Origin: an uncultured Clostridia bacterium
GTDB taxonomy: Bacteria; Bacillota; Clostridia; Christensenellales; Borkfalkiaceae
Direction of reading: 5' to 3'
DNA: 26,205 bases
Assembly (NCBI GenBank): GCA_947629845.1
Contig: CANRFD010000006.1
Coordinates: 1-26,205 of the forward strand
A program made the position numbers and the translations under genes. Below are positions 8,789-16,614 of this stretch, piece after piece; positions within the stretch are counted from its first letter, which is position 1, and each line of letters starts with the position of its first letter. Below the pieces are notes generated by a model, which saw only the letters and a list, made by a program, of their open reading frames with translations, was not told the DNA's origin and searched no databases.

Positions 8789-8901
8789 GAAATTTCTCCT
8801 TTTTGCGCGAAGAATTGCGCCGCCGCGGGAACTTCGCTCCCCCCGCGGGGAAGGAGCGGCTTTTCCGCCCCCTATTCATATTTACCCCCATGCCGCCGTT
8901 A

Positions 8902-8930
8902 TAAACAAAAACCGCCCGAATGCGGGCGAT
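8902..8930 (-). terminator. Terminator after the cdaA-lysC operon
   Basis: The arms cgcccg (8913-8918) and cgggcg (8923-8928) close a 4-base loop. On the minus strand they are followed by a T-rich tail (gtttttgttt). It lies about 45 bases after the stop of the two-TM gene at 8976 and insulates that operon from the V-ATPase promoter. Confidence 0.85.
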
Positions 8931-8975
8931 TTCGTCTGATTTTCACCGGAGCGCAGGGGCAACTCCACGCGGCGC

Positions 8976-9506
8976 TTACGAAAATCTGGAGAGGAGGGCG
9001 CGGCGCTTCGCACGGGCGTGCAGCGTCAGCATCAGCGACGACAGGCAGAAGAATGTGAAGCAGAGGGCGGAAAATACCCACTGCATCCAGGTATAATCGC
9101 TGTGCATCGCGTCGTAGAAGGAGCTGAACGACACGACCTCCGTGTCGCCCACGCCGAGCGAGGCGACCAGCGTGACGTCGCCGAGGTGTAAAAGCCGCGT
9201 AAGGTCGCTCTCCTTGTAGGTGCGGTACACGATGGTGTCGCCCTGTTTGAGCGTCTCGAACACCTTCAACTCCAAAATGGAAGCGTAGTACACCTTGAAG
9301 CGGTCGCCCGAGCCCGAGAGCGACAGCATATACACCCCGTCGTCCTTGTTCAGAACGGGGTCGGCGTTGAGCGTCGCCGTGATCTCCTCGGTGAGCTCGT
9401 CGTTTTTGGCCTTGATGACGAGGTAGTTCACATAGATGTCCGCCCCGAGAAAGGCGAGCGCAACGACCAAAAATATCGCAAAGAAAACAAGTCTTATTTT
9501 ACTCAT
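8976..9506 (-). CDS. Two-TM membrane protein, paralogue 1
   Basis: 176 residues, family not recognised. TM helix 1 spans about residues 5-25, a soluble stretch of about 110 residues follows, then TM helix 2 at about 142-162 and a basic tail (HARAKRRALLSR). By the positive-inside rule the tail is cytoplasmic and the middle domain is probably outside the cell. It is related to the upstream gene at 9528-10046: both share LKQGD followed by YRTYK near residues 88-98, and SS-x2-DA-x3-D-x2-W-x-Q just before TM helix 2. The gap to that gene is 21 bases, and a terminator follows, so it is the last gene of the operon. No function is proposed. Confidence 0.85.
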   Translation of the reverse strand: MSKIRLVFFAIFLVVALAFLGADIYVNYLVIKAKNDELTEEITATLNADPVLNKDDGVYMLSLSGSGDRFKVYYASILELKVFETLKQGDTIVYRTYKESDLTRLLHLGDVTLVASLGVGDTEVVSFSSFYDAMHSDYTWMQWVFSALCFTFFCLSSLMLTLHARAKRRALLSRFS

Positions 9507-9527
9507 GATGTGCTTCCGCCTTTGCGA

Positions 9528-10046
9528 TTACCTTCTCGCCTTGTTCCTGCCGCGCAGATACAGCAGCACGCCGTCGAGGATGAGGAACACGCCCGCCGTA
9601 ACGCCGCATGCGATCTGCAGCCACATCAGATCGTTGGAAAGCGCGTCGTTGTATGAACTGATGGTGACGACTTTTGCCTCCCCGATCTCGAGCGAGACGA
9701 TGATGCGCACGGCGCCGAGGTCGGCGATCGTCTTTACGCCGACGGAATCGTCCTTATAGGTGCGGTATGTAATCTCGTCGCCCTGTTTCAGCCCGTTAAA
9801 GAGCTCCTGTTCGAGGACGGAATCGCTGTACACCATGTACCGGTAGCCCGTGCCGGCTTCGGTGAAGATGTAGGCGTGTTCGCGCGCCTTCGCCTCCGGC
9901 GCGGAGTTGAGCACGAGGCTCGCTCTCTCCGTCAGATCGACGTCTCTCGCCTTGGTCACGACGAACAGGGGGATAAATTCCGCCACCAACGCCAAAAGTG
10001 CGATCACGCTGCACAAAATGATGCCGAATGTGTGTTTACTTTTCAT
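9528..10046 (-). CDS. Two-TM membrane protein, paralogue 2
   Basis: 172 residues, family not recognised. It has the same architecture as its neighbour: TM helix 1 at about residues 7-30, a soluble domain, TM helix 2 at about 143-165, and a basic tail (RGRNKARR). The shared motifs are LKQGD, YRTYK, and SS-x2-DA-x3-D-x2-W-x-Q before the second helix, so the pair arose by tandem duplication and then diverged strongly. A ribosome binding site (GGGAGA) precedes the ATG. It follows aspartate kinase by 41 bases with no terminator between, so it is probably in the same transcript. Confidence 0.85.
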   Translation of the reverse strand: MKSKHTFGIILCSVIALLALVAEFIPLFVVTKARDVDLTERASLVLNSAPEAKAREHAYIFTEAGTGYRYMVYSDSVLEQELFNGLKQGDEITYRTYKDDSVGVKTIADLGAVRIIVSLEIGEAKVVTISSYNDALSNDLMWLQIACGVTAGVFLILDGVLLYLRGRNKARR

Positions 10047-10087
10047 ACATATTCTCCCTTTTACTCATGCTTCCGCACAAGATTTTT

Positions 10088-11413
10088 TCATGAATGCGCG
10101 CCGAAAAATTCCTCGTAGACGGCGCGGACGGTGCGCTCGTAGTTTTCGTTTTCCACCCCCACGATGATGTTGATCTCCGAGGAGCCCTGGTCGATCATGC
10201 GGATGTTCACGCCCGCGCGGGCGATGGCGTCGAACAGCCGCGCGGAAGTACCCACGTTTTTGGACATGCCATGCCCCACGACGGCGATGAGCGCGATGTT
10301 GTTGAACACGCGCATGCTGTCGGGACGGACGGTGCGGCGGATGTCCTCGCAAAGTTCCTCGAGGACGCCGTGCGAGAGCAGGTCGCTGTCGATGACGAGG
10401 GACATCGTGTCGATGCCCGAGGGGATGTGTTCAAAGGAAACGCTGTGCTTCAGGAGCACCGAGAGCACGCGGTATGTAAACCCGATCTCCGCGTTCATCA
10501 GCGATTTTTCGATGAAGATTACGGTGAAGTTCTTTTTGCCCGCGATGCCCGTGACGACGCGGTCGCCGTAGCGGTACTTGGAGGTGGGCAATATCTCCGT
10601 CCCCTCGTCCTGCGGGCGGAAGGTATTCTTGATGCGGATGGGGATATCCGCCTCCCGTACGGGGAAAATGGCCTCGCTGTGCAGGACGTTCGCACCCATA
10701 TAGGAGAGCTCGCGCAGCTCCTTATAGGAGAGGGAGCGTATCCCCACGGGGCTTGCGACGATGTGCGGATCGCAGGCGAGAAACCCGCTGACGTCCGTCC
10801 AGTTTTCATAGACGGAAGCGCCCGCCGCCCGTGCGACGATTGCGCCCGAAATATCGCTCCCGCCCCGCGAAAACGTCTTTATCTTCCCGTCCGCCGTCTC
10901 CCCGTAAAACCCGGAGACCACGGCGCGCGGCTTGCCCTTCAGCGCCTCCCTTACGAGCGCATAGGTGCGTTCGCTGTCCAGCCTGCCGTCGGCGGAGAAC
11001 TTCATCACGTCGCGGGCGTCGATAAACGGGACGTCCAAAAACGCCGCCATCACGCGCGCCGCGAGATATTCCCCGCGGGAGGCCGTGAAGTCGGCGCTCT
11101 TCTCGCGCTCGATGGCGCGCGCCGTCTCCTCCAGCACCTCGTCTATGGGGAACTCCATCCCCAATTCGCGGACTATCCCCGAAAAACGCGCCCCGACCTT
11201 GGCATACGCCTCGCCGACGAAGCCGTATTCTTCCACCTCTCTCCATACGTCATAGAGGAGATCGGTCACTTTGAAGTCGCCGCCGTAGCGCTTCCCGGGC
11301 GCCGAGACGACGACGTAGCGGCGCGCGGGGTCGTCCGCCAAAATATCGGCGATGCGGCGCATGTTGATGCCGTCCGCCATCGACGTGCCGCCGAACTTGC
11401 AAACCTTAATCAT
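10088..11413 (-). CDS. lysC: Aspartate kinase
   Basis: 441 residues. It phosphorylates aspartate to aspartyl-4-phosphate, the first step towards lysine, diaminopimelate, threonine and methionine. KFGGTS at residues 6-11 is the nucleotide-binding start of the amino-acid kinase fold. FSRGGSDISG near residue 183, NWTDVSGFLACDP and the ELSYMGANVLHSEAIFP segment complete the catalytic domain. Two C-terminal ACT regions follow (about 295-360 and 370-441, the second with MIDQGSSEINIIVGV), the usual site of feedback inhibition. The length fits single-function enzymes rather than fusions to homoserine dehydrogenase. The ATG lies 8 bases inside the DUF1015 gene, with only a distant GAGGG, so translation is probably coupled. 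In spore formers the pathway also supplies dipicolinate. Confidence 0.95.
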   Translation of the reverse strand: MIKVCKFGGTSMADGINMRRIADILADDPARRYVVVSAPGKRYGGDFKVTDLLYDVWREVEEYGFVGEAYAKVGARFSGIVRELGMEFPIDEVLEETARAIEREKSADFTASRGEYLAARVMAAFLDVPFIDARDVMKFSADGRLDSERTYALVREALKGKPRAVVSGFYGETADGKIKTFSRGGSDISGAIVARAAGASVYENWTDVSGFLACDPHIVASPVGIRSLSYKELRELSYMGANVLHSEAIFPVREADIPIRIKNTFRPQDEGTEILPTSKYRYGDRVVTGIAGKKNFTVIFIEKSLMNAEIGFTYRVLSVLLKHSVSFEHIPSGIDTMSLVIDSDLLSHGVLEELCEDIRRTVRPDSMRVFNNIALIAVVGHGMSKNVGTSARLFDAIARAGVNIRMIDQGSSEINIIVGVENENYERTVRAVYEEFFGAHS

Positions 11414-12572
11414 AGGATATTTCTCTGCCCTCTAAATAGTAGCGCTTCTCCGCGCCCTCTCCGAGGGAAAACGTCTTGCGGGGAAAGTTCCCGCCCCCCT
11501 TCAGGCGGTCGAAAAAGTCGTCCTTGTCGAGCGGCTTCAACAGGACGCCGGCGCACCCCTCTCTTGCCGCGAGCGCGCGAAGCTCCCTCTCCCCGTGGAT
11601 GTAGTCGACCTTCCCGCCGTTTGCGCGGACGTACGCCTCGATGAGCGCGTCGGTGCGCTCCACACCCGCTGCGCCCGCGGGCAGCGCGGGGATCAGCACG
11701 TTGCCGTCCCGCTTGCATTTGACGGAACGCATAAAGAAATCGCAGAACGCGTCTGCGTCCGTTTCCTTCAAAATTCGGTGAATGGGGTGAAAAACCACGG
11801 CGTCCGAGTACAGATTCACGAGCTCGACGAGCATATACCGCGCGGGGTGATGTCCCCGCTCCTCCGCCTTCAGCGCGGGCTTCAATTCCTCCCAATACGC
11901 CTTTGCCGCCGCCACCGAGTGGTTCCCGTCGGCGACCGCGAAACAGGGCTCTCCCCTTACGTGCATGTCGGCGGCGACCTCCTCCGAGATGTCCTCGGGG
12001 ATGAAGTATCCCCTGACGTGCCCGCCGCCCTCCATGAGCTCGAAGTCGTACAGCTTGTCGAAGTCGATGCTCATGAGATTTTTCATGATCTTGTCCTTTT
12101 TGTCGCGGTAGAAGAGGATGGCGTGCGGAAATTCGAGCGGCGCCCCCCGCCGCACGGCAACGCGGGCGGGCAGACGGGAGGGAACGACCTCCTCGGAGGA
12201 ACGGATGGGAGAGACCTCCCCCTTCCCCATAGTATACGCCTCGAGGTCGATGGCGGCGACGATGCCCCGCCTTACGCCCGACTTCGTGGTGCGTTCGGTG
12301 AGCACGAACCCGCGGACGAGCTTCTCCATGGCGTCCGCCTCGAGCGCGGCGTACATGTTCTCATGGATGGTCGCGATGCGCGCCTCGTCGTCCTCGCCGA
12401 GAAAAACTTCGGGCAGAATAAAATTCAGCGTGGAGGGCGCCGAGCCCACCTCGCGCTCCACCCGCTTCCAATACTCCCTGTCCGAGGTAAACTGGTCGCA
12501 TGCGATGACCGCCCACTCCTCGAACCCGCCGCGGGGAAGGAGCACGCGCGGGACCTTCAAACAACTCTTCAT
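11406..12572 (-). CDS. DUF1015 family protein
   Basis: 388 residues. It belongs to the DUF1015 family, which is widespread in Clostridia and often encoded near amino-acid or serine metabolism genes; no biochemical role is established. The family pattern is easy to see: PRVLLPRGGFEEWAVIACDQFTSDREYWKRVE at the N terminus, PSTLNFILPEVFL near residue 50, and ADGNHSVAAAKAYWEEL near residue 215. It starts with an ATGA overlap on the 38-residue ORF and has no clear ribosome binding site of its own, so translation probably depends on that ORF. It overlaps lysC by 8 bases. Confidence 0.9.
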   Translation of the reverse strand: MKSCLKVPRVLLPRGGFEEWAVIACDQFTSDREYWKRVEREVGSAPSTLNFILPEVFLGEDDEARIATIHENMYAALEADAMEKLVRGFVLTERTTKSGVRRGIVAAIDLEAYTMGKGEVSPIRSSEEVVPSRLPARVAVRRGAPLEFPHAILFYRDKKDKIMKNLMSIDFDKLYDFELMEGGGHVRGYFIPEDISEEVAADMHVRGEPCFAVADGNHSVAAAKAYWEELKPALKAEERGHHPARYMLVELVNLYSDAVVFHPIHRILKETDADAFCDFFMRSVKCKRDGNVLIPALPAGAAGVERTDALIEAYVRANGGKVDYIHGERELRALAAREGCAGVLLKPLDKDDFFDRLKGGGNFPRKTFSLGEGAEKRYYLEGREISYD

Positions 12573-12685
12573 ATCACCGACGCAATGGAACTGATAATGG
12601 CGCAGGCGACGGCAAGAACTGCCGCAAGCGCTTTGAGCACGATGTGCTGCGTAAATATCTTCTTCAGGACTTCCGAGAATTTCAT
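12569..12685 (-). CDS. 38-residue membrane ORF between cdaA and DUF1015
   Basis: A short ORF that ordinary length cut-offs would miss. It begins MKFSEVLKKIFTQHI and continues with a single hydrophobic helix (residues 16-38, VLKALAAVLAVACAIISSI). Its ATG overlaps the cdaA stop as ATGA, and its stop overlaps the DUF1015 start as ATGA. A GGAGG lies 10 bases upstream. The lysine/phenylalanine-rich start followed by one helix resembles the N-terminal anchor of CdaR (YbbR), the membrane regulator normally encoded right after cdaA, but the extracellular YbbR domains are absent. It may be a minimal or decayed CdaR or an unrelated small protein. The reading frame is certain; expression is inferred. 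Confidence 0.65.
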   Translation of the reverse strand: MKFSEVLKKIFTQHIVLKALAAVLAVACAIISSIASVI

Positions 12686-13512
12686 GCCTTCTTGCCCTCC
12701 GCGTTAAATTCTTTCCAGTAATACTCCTTCAGGAAGCGCTTCAGCCCCTCCGAATCGACGTACCGCGTGATCTCGCCGCGCTTGACGTACGAGACGATGC
12801 CCGTCTCCTCGGAGACGATGATGGTCGCAACGTCCGCGACCTCGGTGATCCCGATGCCGGCGCGGTGGCGCGTGCCGTAGTCCTTGGGGAAATCGCGCTG
12901 CGTCAGGGGCAAAAAGCAGCCCGCCGCCTGGATCTTGTCGCCGTAGATGACCATGGCGCCGTCGTGCAGAGGCGCCTTGGGGATGAAGATCCCCTCGATG
13001 AGCTGGTTGGAGATCTTCGCGTTCAAAACGACGCCGCTCTCGATGATGTCCTTGGGCAAATTCCCGTTGGAGAGCACGATGAGCGCGCCGGTGTTGCTCT
13101 TGGAGAGGGACAGAACGGCCTTGCAGATGCCGGCGACGTACTCGTCCGCCTTCGCCGCGACCGCCGTGGAACGCGCGGGCGAATCGGACACCGTTTTGGC
13201 CGTGCGCTTTCCTGCGTGCCAGATGCTGCGCTTGATCTCCATGCTGAACAGGAACAAGAAGAACAGCGAGAGCACGAGGAAGAAGAGATAGAAGGTGTTC
13301 GCGTCGAGATTGGTGGAAAACACGGCGAGCACCCCCACGGCGAGCACACAGAGGATGTACACCGGGATGAGCTTTACCGCATTGTTCTCCGCAAGAGTCT
13401 TGAAAACGAAATAGATGAGCAGGCAAAAGATCAACGCCTCGGGGATGAACGTCCACTGAAAGTCGGTGAACACCTCCGCGAGGGCTTGCCATACCCTGCC
13501 GGGCGAAACCAT
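12682..13512 (-). CDS. cdaA: Diadenylate cyclase CdaA
   Basis: 276 residues. It joins two ATP into the second messenger c-di-AMP, which controls potassium and osmolyte balance and cell-wall homeostasis. Three TM helices lie at about residues 22-40, 47-65 and 72-92, and the DAC domain follows. Catalytic and binding motifs are intact: SNTGALIVL near 139-147, Asp184-Gly185-Ala186 (LHDGAMVIYG) and Arg215-His216-Arg217 (GTRHRAGIG). The length and three-helix anchor identify the CdaA class, not DisA or CdaS. The start at 13512 has GGAG 5 bases upstream and its own promoter. The usual partners cdaR and glmM do not follow; the 38-residue ORF stands in the cdaR position. Confidence 0.96.
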   Translation of the reverse strand: MVSPGRVWQALAEVFTDFQWTFIPEALIFCLLIYFVFKTLAENNAVKLIPVYILCVLAVGVLAVFSTNLDANTFYLFFLVLSLFFLFLFSMEIKRSIWHAGKRTAKTVSDSPARSTAVAAKADEYVAGICKAVLSLSKSNTGALIVLSNGNLPKDIIESGVVLNAKISNQLIEGIFIPKAPLHDGAMVIYGDKIQAAGCFLPLTQRDFPKDYGTRHRAGIGITEVADVATIIVSEETGIVSYVKRGEITRYVDSEGLKRFLKEYYWKEFNAEGKKA

Positions 13513-13525
13513 ACGCTCTCCTTTT

Positions 13526-13584
13526 GTCCCGTTTCCGCGGGACGCATTTTTCTACATTATATCCTTTTCTTCACAAAAAAGCAA
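13526..13584 (-). promoter_or_regulatory. Promoter and short leader hairpin of the cdaA operon
   Basis: The minus strand has a perfect -10 TATAAT (13556-13561) with a weak -35 TTGCTT (13579-13584), 17 bases apart. The -35 box sits inside the holA terminator. The short leader contains a 6-bp hairpin (gtcccg at 13526-13531 with cgggac at 13538-13543) just before the ribosome binding site; this may affect ribosome access, or may mean nothing. Confidence 0.65.
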
Positions 13585-13594
13585 AACGTTTTGC
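13575..13594 (-). terminator. Terminator after holA
   Basis: On the minus strand gcaaaa and ttttgc (13581-13594) form a short stem followed by a run of six T. It lies 13 bases past the holA stop. The stem is AT-rich and the loop very small, so it may be leaky, which would let comEC-holA transcripts reach cdaA. Confidence 0.6.
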
Positions 13595-13606
13595 CTTTAT
13601 TTTTGC

Positions 13607-14584
13607 TCAATCGAAAAATATTTTGGCGACGGCGGCGAGCAGCGCGCCCGATTTGGTGTACACCCCGCTCCGCGAACCCGCGCACAGTTCATAGAGGCGG
13701 GAATACAGGCTCTTCACCCTCGCTCGGCCGAGGCGGGCGGCCGCCTCCCTGTTCTTCTGCACCGCATACGGCTTGATGCCGAGCGCCGCCGCGATCTCCG
13801 CGTCCGAGCCCCCCATGCCCGAGATCTCGTACAGCGTGCGGTAGTGGGAGGAGAGGGCGGAAAGCGCGGCGTATTCGTCGAACCCCTTCTCCATGAGATC
13901 GTGCAATATCTCGGAAAAGGCGGAATAGTTGCGCCGCGAAGCCGCCTGCGTGAGCTCGTAAATTTTGTACTCCGTGTCCTTGGCGACCTCGCGCTCCACG
14001 ACCTCGCGCGTGACGCTCCCCCCGTCGCCGAGCAGAAGGCGCAGCTTTTCCGTCTCCGTCCGCATGCGCGCGGCGTCCTGTGCGCAATAGCGCACCATGA
14101 GCGCAGCCGCGTCCGCGTCCACCCGCAGCCCCGCGCGGCGCATCACCCCGAACAGCCATTTCGACAGCGTTTCCTCGCTTTCGCGCGAACAGTCCACATA
14201 CGTCACCCCGCTCTTGCGCTTGAGATCGACGCCGCTCTTTTTCCCGCTGTTTACGATGACGAGCGCCGTCGTCGGCGAAGGATCCTTCACATAGGCGGCA
14301 AGCTGCTCCCACTCGCGCTCGGCAGGATAGAACTCGTACACGCGCACCAGCCGCTTCTCGTCGAAGAAGGGCAGCGTGTTGAGATCGGCGATAAAGGAGG
14401 CGAGCCTGTCGCCCTTGAGCGTCTCCCCCTCCACGCGCACGTCGTTTAAGGTCGGCTGCGAAATGTTGCACGCCGCCCGTATGCTCTTCACCGCATGGTC
14501 GCGGAAATACGCCTCCTCGCCCTCGGCGAGATAGACGGGCGCAACGCCCTCCTTGAGGCTTGCGGCAAGCTGGATAAATTTCAT
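13607..14584 (-). CDS. holA: DNA polymerase III subunit delta
   Basis: 325 residues, close to the usual 330-345. HolA is the wrench of the clamp loader that opens the beta sliding clamp during chromosome replication. The N-terminal domain begins with PVYLAEGEEAYFRDHAVKSI, the family's decayed P-loop region. The segment LNTLPFFDEKRLVRVYEF near residue 70 contains the phenylalanine pair that contacts the clamp. The C-terminal helical collar includes KIYELTQAASRRNYSAFSEILHDLMEKG. The start overlaps the comEC stop as ATGA. The comEC-holA neighbourhood is also conserved in Bacillus, which supports the call. Confidence 0.94.
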   Translation of the reverse strand: MKFIQLAASLKEGVAPVYLAEGEEAYFRDHAVKSIRAACNISQPTLNDVRVEGETLKGDRLASFIADLNTLPFFDEKRLVRVYEFYPAEREWEQLAAYVKDPSPTTALVIVNSGKKSGVDLKRKSGVTYVDCSRESEETLSKWLFGVMRRAGLRVDADAAALMVRYCAQDAARMRTETEKLRLLLGDGGSVTREVVEREVAKDTEYKIYELTQAASRRNYSAFSEILHDLMEKGFDEYAALSALSSHYRTLYEISGMGGSDAEIAAALGIKPYAVQKNREAAARLGRARVKSLYSRLYELCAGSRSGVYTKSGALLAAVAKIFFD

Positions 14585-16560
14585 AGTACCTCGATTATAC
14601 CACGGCGGAGGAAAAATTTCAAGCCCGTCGTGCCCTTTTCCACGGCAAAATCGGCGCCGAGCACCGCCTGCGCTTCAAAATCGAACTCCACGACGGCATC
14701 CTCGGCGAAGAGCGCGAGTTTATGCGGGCTCTCGAAGCGGAAGAGCATCTCCCCCACCGCCACCTCCCGCACAAAGCTGACGGACGATCCGTGCAGCCCC
14801 GTGGCGAGCTCCTCCATGGCATACACGGGCGCGCCGAGAAAGGCCGCCACGTTGATCGCCCTCTCCTCGTCCTCCGCGACGACGATGACGGCGGTCGGCT
14901 CCCCCGTAAGGTTGCGGGTGAGAAAGTCTTGGCACGCATAGAGCGAAATGCGGCCGTCCACCAAAAACACGCTCTCCTGCGGCGTCCGCACGAGCGCATA
15001 CATCCCCGTGCCGTTCCCGCCCACCTTCACGGTGCAACCCTGCGGAACGACATTCTCCAAAGCGACGAACACCGCGAACAGCACGCAGAAAAACCCCGCC
15101 ATGGAGAGCCGCAGATACCTCCCCGCGCGGAAGCGTTCGGAGAGCGCAACGCACGCCGCGAGCCAGACTCCGCCGCCGCTCCCGATGGAGAACCCCGCGA
15201 CGGCGAGCGTGACGTCGAGGTTGGCGAGCACGGCGAGGAAGGCCGCCGTCAGCCCGTACGGCACGGCGAGAAAGACGGGCGCCGCGGGCGGAATGATAAG
15301 CGAGAGGAAGGCGGGGATCAGGATGCCGAGGAAGAACGCGGGCAAAAGGGGCAGAAGGACGAGGTTGAGCAGCGTCCCCCACACCGAGAGGTAGCCGAAG
15401 GTCTCAAAGAGGACGGGCGCGATCGCGAGCTGCACGGAGACGCTCGACGAGAGAAGATCGGCGAGAAAGGCGGGGCAGTGCAGCCTTTTCATGCCGCGCG
15501 AGAACGCCGCGGAGAACAGCGCGAGCCCGATGCACGCGCCGAAGGAGAGGCGAAACCCCGCCGAGAGCCACTCCGCGGGAAAGATGAAGAGCACGAGGAT
15601 GGCCGCAAGGGCGATGGCGTTCAAGAAGTCCGTCTTTCGGTGGAAGAGGGCGCAGACGGCGTGCGCCGTGCACATGATCGCGGCACGGAGGGCGGAGACG
15701 GAAAACCCGCACATCGCCGTATAGCAGAAGGCGACAGCGAGCGCGGGCAGCGACTTCCACCGCTTGAGCGGGCGGAACACAAAGGCCGCGGCGGCATAGA
15801 CGATGCCGATGTGCAGGCCGGAGACGGCAAAGATGTGCGCGATCCCGCCCCTGCGGACGGAGCGCAAAATATCTGCGTCCATAACGCGCGAATTGCCCGT
15901 GAGCAGGGCGTACGCAAGTTCCGCCTCCTCCTCGGGGATCTCCCCCGTCAGCGAGCGGTAGAGCGCGCCGTTCAGCCGCAGCAGGAGGTTGCCGCTCTTC
16001 CCCACGACTTCGGCGGAGACGGAATTTGCCACATAGCGGATGTCCTCGGTGAAGGCGTAAAAATCGTCGGACGACGGCGGATCTTCGCGCCGCAGCGAGG
16101 CGGTGAGCCGCAGCACGTCCCCCGCGCACACGTCGTCCTCCAATACGGTGATCTGCAACTTTCCCCCGCACGGCACGCCGTCCACGATGAGCCCCGTCAG
16201 CACCACTTCCGTGCTCTCGTTGAAGGAAACGAACTCGCACACCGTGCCCTCGACCTCGTGTTCGCCCTCCGCTGCGCCCGAGAAGTACCGCTCGGAGCAG
16301 AGGTGGGAGAGCGCCGCCCCCGCGCCCGCAAACAGCAGAACGCACAAAAGCAGCGCGCCCGCCCGCCGCCAAGAGAGCGGGAACAGCGCAACGGCAAACA
16401 GTCCCCCGACAAATAAAAAGTCGGAGAACTCCAGCCCTCCGAACCGTACACGCATATAGACGAATATGCCCAGGCATAAGCCGATGGCGCAAAATACGAG
16501 GGGGCGGAAATTCAGGCGCGGCAGACGGCGCTCCCCGCCGCTGCGGTCATTCCCTTGCAT
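14581..16560 (-). CDS. comEC: ComEC/Rec2 family DNA-uptake membrane protein
   Basis: 659 residues. ComEC forms the inner-membrane channel that imports single-stranded DNA in natural transformation. N-terminal helices are followed by a DUF4131-like extracellular domain (about residues 95-180, AEGEHEVEGTVCEFV) and the multi-helix competence core, with GGIAHIFAVSGLHIGIVY near residue 237. The C-terminal part (about 505-659) sits where a metallo-beta-lactamase-like domain usually lies but lacks the HxHxDH metal motif. I chose the ATG at 16560, which has AAGGAA upstream and follows the promoter by about 20 bases. A TTG at 16614 lies within the -35 box and is rejected. Whether the cell is competent cannot be judged from this gene alone. 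Confidence 0.92.
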   Translation of the reverse strand: MQGNDRSGGERRLPRLNFRPLVFCAIGLCLGIFVYMRVRFGGLEFSDFLFVGGLFAVALFPLSWRRAGALLLCVLLFAGAGAALSHLCSERYFSGAAEGEHEVEGTVCEFVSFNESTEVVLTGLIVDGVPCGGKLQITVLEDDVCAGDVLRLTASLRREDPPSSDDFYAFTEDIRYVANSVSAEVVGKSGNLLLRLNGALYRSLTGEIPEEEAELAYALLTGNSRVMDADILRSVRRGGIAHIFAVSGLHIGIVYAAAAFVFRPLKRWKSLPALAVAFCYTAMCGFSVSALRAAIMCTAHAVCALFHRKTDFLNAIALAAILVLFIFPAEWLSAGFRLSFGACIGLALFSAAFSRGMKRLHCPAFLADLLSSSVSVQLAIAPVLFETFGYLSVWGTLLNLVLLPLLPAFFLGILIPAFLSLIIPPAAPVFLAVPYGLTAAFLAVLANLDVTLAVAGFSIGSGGGVWLAACVALSERFRAGRYLRLSMAGFFCVLFAVFVALENVVPQGCTVKVGGNGTGMYALVRTPQESVFLVDGRISLYACQDFLTRNLTGEPTAVIVVAEDEERAINVAAFLGAPVYAMEELATGLHGSSVSFVREVAVGEMLFRFESPHKLALFAEDAVVEFDFEAQAVLGADFAVEKGTTGLKFFLRRGIIEVL

Positions 16561-16585
16561 GCTTTTTCCTTCGCGTTTTTCTGCT

Positions 16586-16614
16586 ATTTTACCATGCGAA
16601 GGGGCACGCGTCAA
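16586..16614 (-). promoter_or_regulatory. Promoter of comEC-holA overlapping the helicase stop
   Basis: On the minus strand -35 TTGACG (16609-16614) and -10 TAAAAT (16586-16591) are 17 bases apart. The -35 box overlaps the last codons and stop of the helicase gene (TGA at 16611-16613). No terminator separates the genes, so comEC may also receive read-through. Confidence 0.75.

Noticed and set aside
14722..16416. Plus-strand open frame (564 codons) opposite comEC
   Set aside because: Antisense shadow of the comEC gene; the translation is a low-complexity Arg/Glu/Gly-rich string.
16561..16614. Earlier TTG start for comEC adding 18 residues
   Set aside because: The TTG lies in the -35 box of the promoter, upstream of the likely transcription start, and has no ribosome binding site; the ATG at 16560 has one.
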